From UBA11891 sp965658355 (GTDB taxonomy: Bacteria; Bacteroidota; Bacteroidia; Flavobacteriales; Flavobacteriaceae), in the NCBI GenBank assembly GCA_965658355.1, contig CBFHRX010000009.1, positions 1-54,987 on the forward strand: a stretch of 54,987 nt of DNA. Direction: 5' to 3'. The notes under the pieces are model-generated. The model did not search any database. It was given only the letters and a program-made list of their open reading frames with translations, and was not told where the DNA came from. Within the stretch, counting starts at the first letter, position 1, and the number at the start of each line of letters is the position of its first letter. The position numbers were made by a program, and so were the translations under genes. Positions 50,922-54,987 of this stretch are shown piece by piece.

Positions 50922-51463
50922 TCTGAAATGGGATAAACGACTCCTTTTAGAACAATATAATCTACATAGTCTAGCAGTGTACCATTTTTTTCTACTGGTG
51001 CAATGGAATTGAATACACGAGGATCGAAAACAATAAAATTGGCCCTGTAAGCTGTGCCAATAAGACCTCTCCATTTACTGTTTTTAGAAGATGTTTTTGA
51101 AAGCTCTTTAATATGCTTCCCTAATGCGAGTGTATCCTTTTTGCTTCTTTTAATTAGTTCCATCATATAGAGGCTTGCAATTTCTTCGGGTGTCAGGGTC
51201 GGGTTTGCATCAAATGCCTCCAAAACGATTGGGGCTAACTTTCGATTCTTGATTTCAATTAATCTATGGGTCTTGTCTCTTGACACCCTACCCATTGCCT
51301 GGATAGTACTGTCTTGAATCGCTATGTCTAATATATATTCAAATCCACCCGAACCGTCGTATACTTCACCACCTTTAAACAATGCATCATATTTGGGGGC
51401 ACTACAATGTGTGAAAAACAAGAATGTAAATAGACAGCAGCATAGACAGGAAGACGTTTTCAT
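50918..51463 (-). CDS. Amidohydrolase-like lipoprotein lacking the catalytic barrel
   Basis: A 181-aa protein; the signal MKTSSCLCCCLFTFLFFTHC ends in a possible lipoprotein Cys. Residues about 25-75 resemble the start of D-aminoacylase-type amidohydrolases (DALFKGGEVYDGSGG, then AIQDSTIQAMG), and the end resembles their C-terminus (RGLIGTAYRANFIVFDP, then YIVLKGVVY). Only about 60 residues lie between, where these enzymes carry a TIM barrel of some 300 residues with HxH and carboxy-lysine ligands; none is present. Either an internal deletion has fixed as a small protein, or this is a decaying gene. The start is ATG 51463 (TTG 51484 is unlikely). It follows a 39-aa peptide after 7 nt. Confidence 0.65.
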   Translation of the reverse strand: MKTSSCLCCCLFTFLFFTHCSAPKYDALFKGGEVYDGSGGFEYILDIAIQDSTIQAMGRVSRDKTHRLIEIKNRKLAPIVLEAFDANPTLTPEEIASLYMMELIKRSKKDTLALGKHIKELSKTSSKNSKWRGLIGTAYRANFIVFDPRVFNSIAPVEKNGTLLDYVDYIVLKGVVYPISD

Positions 51464-51470
51464 CAAGAAT

Positions 51471-51590
51471 CTATTTACCGCCAACTAAATGGTACCATTT
51501 GAAAAAAAGGATTGTGAAAAAGATGCCAGAAAGGGCAGTAATAGAGAGGTGACGTAATGAAAATAAGCAATTATAAAAGACTCTCTCCAT
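51471..51590 (-). CDS. 39-aa micro-membrane protein
   Basis: I read this frame from the minus strand. ATG 51590 opens 39 codons ending TAG at 51473-51471. The product begins MERVFYNCLFSLRHLS and has one hydrophobic helix (ITALSGIFFTILFF), then KWYHLVGGK. The ATG lies inside the 3' end of DUF2461 (20-nt overlap), and the stop is 7 nt before the amidohydrolase-like start. The operon position favours a real gene, but no family is recognised and chance cannot be excluded for so short a frame. Confidence 0.5.
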   Translation of the reverse strand: MERVFYNCLFSLRHLSITALSGIFFTILFFKWYHLVGGK

Positions 51591-52242
51591 TTAAATTTGT
51601 TGTCAAAACATTACTCATATAATCAAAAAAGGGACGAATTGCTCTATAGCACTCCACTACTTGCTTTCCAAAATCGACTGCGACTACTTCGCTGTCTGTA
51701 AAAGAATGGGAATAAATATGCTGCTTGTAGCGGATCCATTCTATATTGGGATGCTCTTTAGAAAAACCTTTAGGAGCCGTTTTGACGGCTTCTCCAATAT
51801 TGGAACCCCATATTTTTTGAAAATCAGGATTTTCTGTATGCTCACGGTATTCTGAGACATCTACCTCTAATTCCTTCCGAATCCGCAGTAAATCATCCTT
51901 GTTTGGATCCCAAAAACCTGCCGCAATAAAACTCTCTCCTGGTTTGATCCTTAGATAGTACCCCCCTCTTAAGGCTGGTTTTTCTCTATGAAATGCGATA
52001 GCAAAGTGACTCTTATAAGGGGTTTTATCTTTAGAAAATCGCACGTCTCGATAAATACGAAAAAGCTTCGTTTTCTCAATACGATCGTGCTCTTCGAGCT
52101 CTTTGGAAACTGCTTTGACGAATTCTTTAACCCCTCCTTCTAAATCCTTAAATTCAGGTTTGTGAGCTTCAAACCACTCTCTGGTATTATTGTTTTCAAG
52201 TCTTTTGAGGAAAGACAGCGTTTCTTTTGATAATTGTACCAT
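51571..52242 (-). CDS. DUF2461 domain-containing protein
   Basis: A 223-aa soluble protein of the DUF2461 (TIGR02453) family. It begins with a helical SKETLSFLKRLENNNTREWFEAHKPEF and has the diagnostic LFRIYRDVRFSKDKTPYKSHFAI and GGYYLRIKPGESFIAAGFW. The family is widespread and of unknown function; the conserved Arg/Lys-rich core and PYK suggest a nucleic-acid or phosphate ligand (inference). It follows hisIE after 16 nt on the same strand, so it is probably read from the histidine transcript, though nothing ties it to histidine synthesis. Confidence 0.92.
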   Translation of the reverse strand: MVQLSKETLSFLKRLENNNTREWFEAHKPEFKDLEGGVKEFVKAVSKELEEHDRIEKTKLFRIYRDVRFSKDKTPYKSHFAIAFHREKPALRGGYYLRIKPGESFIAAGFWDPNKDDLLRIRKELEVDVSEYREHTENPDFQKIWGSNIGEAVKTAPKGFSKEHPNIEWIRYKQHIYSHSFTDSEVVAVDFGKQVVECYRAIRPFFDYMSNVLTTNLNGESLL

Positions 52243-52258
52243 ATATAAAAGTAATCAA

Positions 52259-52858
52259 TTATTTTTTGCGCTCCTCTAGTACTTTTACGACATCCTCTAA
52301 CCGATACCCTTTTGCTTGTAATAGGATGAGATAATGAAAGAGCAGATCGGCACTTTCATTTAAAAACAATTCATCATTATGGTCCTTTGCCTCTATTACG
52401 GTTTCAACAGCCTCTTCGCCTACCTTCTGTGCTATTTTATTGATTCCTTTTGTAAATAAATCGGCTACATAGCTCTTTTCATTGGCACTTTCTTTTCTTT
52501 CGGCTATCGTCTTCTCCAGTATCGATAGAAAGCCAAAAGAACTCTTGTTTTCCTCACCCCAACAGCTGTCAGTTCCTTTGTGACAAGTAGGGCCTTTGGG
52601 GCGTACTTGTACCAGAAAAGCATCTGCATCACAGTCTAATTTAGCGCTGATGAACTCCAGATAATGTCCACTTTCTTCTCCCTTAGTCCAGAGCCTTTGT
52701 TTGCTTCGGCTAAAAAAAGTTACCTTTCCCAGTTGTTGTGTTTTTTCCCAGGACTCCTTGCTGAAGTAGCCGAGCATCAAAACATTTTTAGTCTGAGAAT
52801 CTTGAATGATAGCTGGAATCAATCCCTCTGGGGATTGTTCAAAATTGGGTTGGCTCAT
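52259..52858 (-). CDS. hisIE: Bifunctional phosphoribosyl-AMP cyclohydrolase / phosphoribosyl-ATP pyrophosphatase
   Basis: Steps 2 and 3 of histidine biosynthesis, 199 aa. The N-terminal HisI domain has VLMLGYFSKESWEKT, TFFSRSKQRLWTKGE and the metal-binding CDADAFLV and CHKGTDSCW. The C-terminal HisE (about 105-199) has KVGEEAVETVIEAKD and the ADLLFHYLILL helix. The order I-E and length match other bacterial fusions. The start overlaps the hisF stop as ATGA (52855-52858). It is followed by DUF2461. Confidence 0.97.
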   Translation of the reverse strand: MSQPNFEQSPEGLIPAIIQDSQTKNVLMLGYFSKESWEKTQQLGKVTFFSRSKQRLWTKGEESGHYLEFISAKLDCDADAFLVQVRPKGPTCHKGTDSCWGEENKSSFGFLSILEKTIAERKESANEKSYVADLFTKGINKIAQKVGEEAVETVIEAKDHNDELFLNESADLLFHYLILLQAKGYRLEDVVKVLEERKK

Positions 52859-53610
52859 AGTCGTACAGGGATTTTATTGTTTTGTAATTCTTTTTTTAGG
52901 GCTGGAATTTCGATTTCACCAAAATGAAACACACTAGCAGCTAAAGCGGCATCCGCTTTACCGGCCAAAAAGGCATCGCTAAAATGAGCCATAGAACCGG
53001 CTCCACCTGAGGCAATAATGGGGATGTTTCTATTTGTTGAGAGTTTGTGCAAGGCTTTATTGGCAAAGCCGTTTTTTGTCCCATCGTGATCCATAGAGGT
53101 AAAAAGGATTTCACCTGCTCCTCTTGACTCCACTTCTTCAGCCCAATCAAATAAGTCGAGTTCTGTAGGGACCTTACCTCCTACTAAATGCACTTTCCAG
53201 CTGGAATGGAGCTGTTTGGCATCAATCGCAACAACAAGACATTGACTTCCAAAAGTAGTGGCAACTTCATCAATCAATTGAGGTCGTTTGACCGCGGCCG
53301 AATTTACCGAAACCTTATCGGCTCCGTGTTGAAGCAATACATGTACATCTTCTACACTCGAGATACCACCGCCTACCGTAAAAGGAATATCGATTGTTCG
53401 GGCAACTTTTTCAACTAATTCAATAAGTGTTTTACGCCTTTGCTCAGTAGCAGAAATATCAAGAAAAACCAATTCGTCAGCACCTTGTTTGGCATATTGT
53501 TCTGCTAGCTCAACCGGATCTCCAGCGTCTTTTAGATTGATAAAATTCACCCCTTTTACAGTGCGGCCGTCTTTGATATCCAAACAGGGGATAATTCGTT
53601 TGCGTAGCAT
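52855..53610 (-). CDS. hisF: Imidazole glycerol phosphate synthase subunit HisF
   Basis: The cyclase half of IGP synthase, which uses ammonia from HisH to make imidazole glycerol phosphate and AICAR; 251 aa. It is a TIM barrel with KRIIPCLDIKDGRTVKGV (catalytic Asp11), VGGGISSVED, and VVAIDAK, which carries the second catalytic Asp. The phosphate loops GGGI and ASGGAGS follow. Stop and start overlap: ATGA with hisIE, and it begins 1 nt after the DinB gene ends. The length is normal. It works with the HisH encoded at the right edge of the window. Confidence 0.98.
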   Translation of the reverse strand: MLRKRIIPCLDIKDGRTVKGVNFINLKDAGDPVELAEQYAKQGADELVFLDISATEQRRKTLIELVEKVARTIDIPFTVGGGISSVEDVHVLLQHGADKVSVNSAAVKRPQLIDEVATTFGSQCLVVAIDAKQLHSSWKVHLVGGKVPTELDLFDWAEEVESRGAGEILFTSMDHDGTKNGFANKALHKLSTNRNIPIIASGGAGSMAHFSDAFLAGKADAALAASVFHFGEIEIPALKKELQNNKIPVRL

Positions 53611-53611
53611 T

Positions 53612-54124
53612 TTACCTATTTTTTTTATTTAAATCGAATCCCTCGTAAAACCCCAGCTGAGAATTGGTGAGTTGCTTTATCCAAAAGGCAATTTGACCCG
53701 TATGATAGGATAAGTGCTCTGTGGCATGAACGGCAACATCGACACCGCTGAGATGAAATCCTTGTACATTATGCTTTTTTAACAGCTGCTCTTCTGGACA
53801 GTTTTGAATGCATTTCTTAGCTTTTTCAAGCGAACTGTTGAGCTCCTCTTGCAATTCTTCTAGTTGTAGCCCATTTTGTGTTTCAAACTCTAAGGGTCTA
53901 TTTCGTATATCGGCTTCTTGCCCTAAAACAGACAGTATATATTGTGTCATATTTCCTTTTAGATGCAATAATTGATTTCCGAGACTTAGACTATTATCAT
54001 TCGGGCGTTCCCACAGTTGGGAAGCCTCTATTTTAGAAAGGGAAATGGATAGCATCCTTTGGGATTCGCTTATCCGATAACAAATACTTTCTTTAAAGGT
54101 CCTGCTGAATGGGCTCTCCATCAT
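53612..54124 (-). CDS. DinB-like four-helix-bundle protein
   Basis: A 170-aa protein of the DinB (DUF1572-like) superfamily, probably a metal-binding helical bundle related to thiol S-transferases and YfiT. Histidines for the metal are visible as LLHLKGN near 50 and HATEHLSYHTGQIAFW (about 132-147), the latter typical of the family. It sits between hisA and hisF, inside the histidine operon: its start overlaps the hisA stop (ATGA, 54121-54124), and its stop is 1 nt from hisF. It is not a known histidine enzyme. Two ATGs in a row (54124, 54121) are equivalent starts. Confidence 0.85.
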   Translation of the reverse strand: MMESPFSRTFKESICYRISESQRMLSISLSKIEASQLWERPNDNSLSLGNQLLHLKGNMTQYILSVLGQEADIRNRPLEFETQNGLQLEELQEELNSSLEKAKKCIQNCPEEQLLKKHNVQGFHLSGVDVAVHATEHLSYHTGQIAFWIKQLTNSQLGFYEGFDLNKKNR

Positions 54125-54840
54125 GAAATAAATGTAGTGAGTTCTTCTAAAGTGATTCTGTTTTCATACAGTGCTTTACCTAAAATAGTACCGCTACAAC
54201 CAATCGATTTCAGTTTTTCCAAATCAGCTATTGTACTCACCCCTCCAGAGGCAATTAAATCAACACCAGGTACTTCCTCTAAAATTTTAACATACAATTC
54301 TAAAGAAGGGCCTTCAAGCATACCATCTTTACGGATGTCAGTACAGATAACTTGCTCAATTCCTTTCTCTGAATAGGAGGTTAAATAGGGAATTAGTTCC
54401 AATTCTGACGTTTTAAGCCATCCATTAGTAGCAATTTTTTCATCTCTTGCATCGGCTCCTAAAATTATTTTAGTGGGCCCGTAGGTCTCCAACCAATTGA
54501 TAAACACATCGGCTTCTTGAACTGCGATACTGCCACCCGTAATTTGTTGTGCTCCCGATTCAAAAGCAATCTTTAGGTCCTCATCGGATTTTAAGCCGCC
54601 ACCAAAATCAATATGCAATCCAGTATGGGTAGCGATTCTTTCTAAAACTTTATAATTGATTATTTGTTTGGCTTTTGCACCATCCAAGTCTACTAGATGA
54701 AGGTATTTAACTCCATGGGCTTCAAATTTTTTAGCCATTTCCAAAGGGTCCTCACTATATACCTTTTGTGTTGCATAATCACCTTGAGACAATCGAACAC
54801 ATTTACCCGCTATGATATCTATTGCTGGGATTATTTTCAT
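54121..54840 (-). CDS. hisA: Phosphoribosyl isomerase A (ProFAR isomerase)
   Basis: Amadori rearrangement of ProFAR to PRFAR, 239 aa, a TIM barrel. It begins IIPAIDIIAGKCVRLSQGDY (catalytic Asp8), then HLVDLDGAKAK, DFGGGLKSDED, LGADARD with the second catalytic Asp, ICTDIRKDGMLEGPS, and ASGGVST. These sites separate hisA from hisF. The start overlaps the hisH stop as ATGA (54837-54840), and the stop overlaps the DinB gene start in the same way. Confidence 0.98.
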   Translation of the reverse strand: MKIIPAIDIIAGKCVRLSQGDYATQKVYSEDPLEMAKKFEAHGVKYLHLVDLDGAKAKQIINYKVLERIATHTGLHIDFGGGLKSDEDLKIAFESGAQQITGGSIAVQEADVFINWLETYGPTKIILGADARDEKIATNGWLKTSELELIPYLTSYSEKGIEQVICTDIRKDGMLEGPSLELYVKILEEVPGVDLIASGGVSTIADLEKLKSIGCSGTILGKALYENRITLEELTTFIS

Positions 54841-54987
54841 AGTGCTATTTCTAAAAAGTTTTGAAGAAGTTGTTGCCCTGCAGTACTGCTTTTTTCGGGG
54901 TGAAATTGAACACCAAAAAAATTATCCTTTTGCACCGCAACACTATAGTCTATGCCATAATTTGAAACGGCAATAGTTTCGTTTACT
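54837..54987 (-). CDS. hisH: Imidazole glycerol phosphate synthase subunit HisH (C-terminal end only)
   Basis: Only the last 49 codons lie in the window, read leftward from the right edge. The reading ends VQFHPEKSSTAGQQLLQNFLEIAL. It contains the class I glutamine amidotransferase His-x-Glu pair (FHPEKS), and its position directly upstream of hisA makes it hisH. The stop overlaps the hisA start as ATGA. The 5' part and the glutaminase Cys are outside the window. Confidence 0.9.
   Translation of the reverse strand, partial: VNETIAVSNYGIDYSVAVQKDNFFGVQFHPEKSSTAGQQLLQNFLEIAL

Noticed and set aside
1..54987. tRNA, rRNA, CRISPR, prophage or insertion sequence
   Set aside because: No tRNA T-loop context, repeat-spacer array, terminal inverted repeats or transposase/integrase motif could be seen on either strand.

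Overview
This 55-kb window is a dense, low-GC chromosomal segment from a member of the Bacteroidota, most likely class Flavobacteriia. The evidence is consistent. Promoters match the Bacteroidota TTG-N17-23-TAnnTTTG pattern. Outer-membrane features include a carboxypeptidase-like TonB receptor with its HYC/CC/PP partner, and DUF4369/TlpA-type lipoproteins. E1 dehydrogenases are alpha-beta fusions, and the ABC-F protein is of the flavobacterial type. I see no tRNA, rRNA, CRISPR array, insertion sequence, integrase or phage gene. No gene-free stretch exceeds 300 bp; the longest is the roughly 190 bp at 50319-50507. The content looks like vertically inherited core genome, with a few accessory or poorly characterised operons.

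Layout. Positions 1-883 (-) hold a truncated glutaminyl cyclotransferase. The SRP RNA gene (~963-1064) fires divergently from it and runs almost directly into an SDR-transaldolase pair (1072-2545). A redox-dead thioredoxin-fold lipoprotein, an ABC-F ATPase coupled to a MEST-like hydrolase, and an SGLT-type transporter follow, up to 8.2 kb. 8.3-16.3 kb holds a small membrane pair, pheT, recG, a patatin and an M20 peptidase. 16.3-22.7 kb holds uvrD, a Sua5/YciO protein, an OmpA lipoprotein, a glycosyltransferase coupled to an HsdR-N-like protein, and holA. 22.7-33.9 kb (-) holds an E1 alpha-beta fusion with swapped metal ligands, a degenerate M1-peptidase/beta-barrel fusion, a LOG protein, uvrA, ggt and acpH. 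34-46 kb holds glmM, an LpxL-like acyltransferase, a rhomboid protease, a TlpA lipoprotein, aroC, a dicarboxylate symporter, mutS2, ung, a SUI1 factor and a second, canonical E1 fusion. 46.3-50.3 kb (-) holds a GNAT-YbjQ-micropeptide operon and a cysteine-rich TonB receptor operon. 50.5-55 kb holds a conserved hypothetical gene and the 3' half of the histidine operon (hisH-hisA-dinB-hisF-hisIE), continuing into DUF2461, a 39-aa membrane peptide and a barrel-less amidohydrolase relic.

How the genes work together. Clear shared pathways are histidine biosynthesis, DNA repair (recG, uvrD, uvrA, ung, mutS2), 2-oxoacid oxidation (two E1 fusions; no E2 or E3 here), and envelope construction (glmM, LpxL-like, OmpA, GT2). 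The best candidate for an under-described system is the three-gene operon at 47284-50318: a HYC_CC_PP protein, a TonB receptor and a secreted HMA protein. Each carries paired cysteines, and the operon is driven by a near-consensus, apparently leaderless promoter; a soft-metal (copper-like) relay is the simplest inference. Also notable are the half-dead ATPase site of the ABC-F protein, the Asn/Asp swap in the first E1, the pseudo-M1/beta-barrel fusion, and two translationally coupled micro-membrane proteins. Gene packing is extreme: three convergent pairs share a 4-bp YTAA stop, and many co-directional pairs use ATGA or TGATG overlaps. Only two hairpin terminators are obvious.
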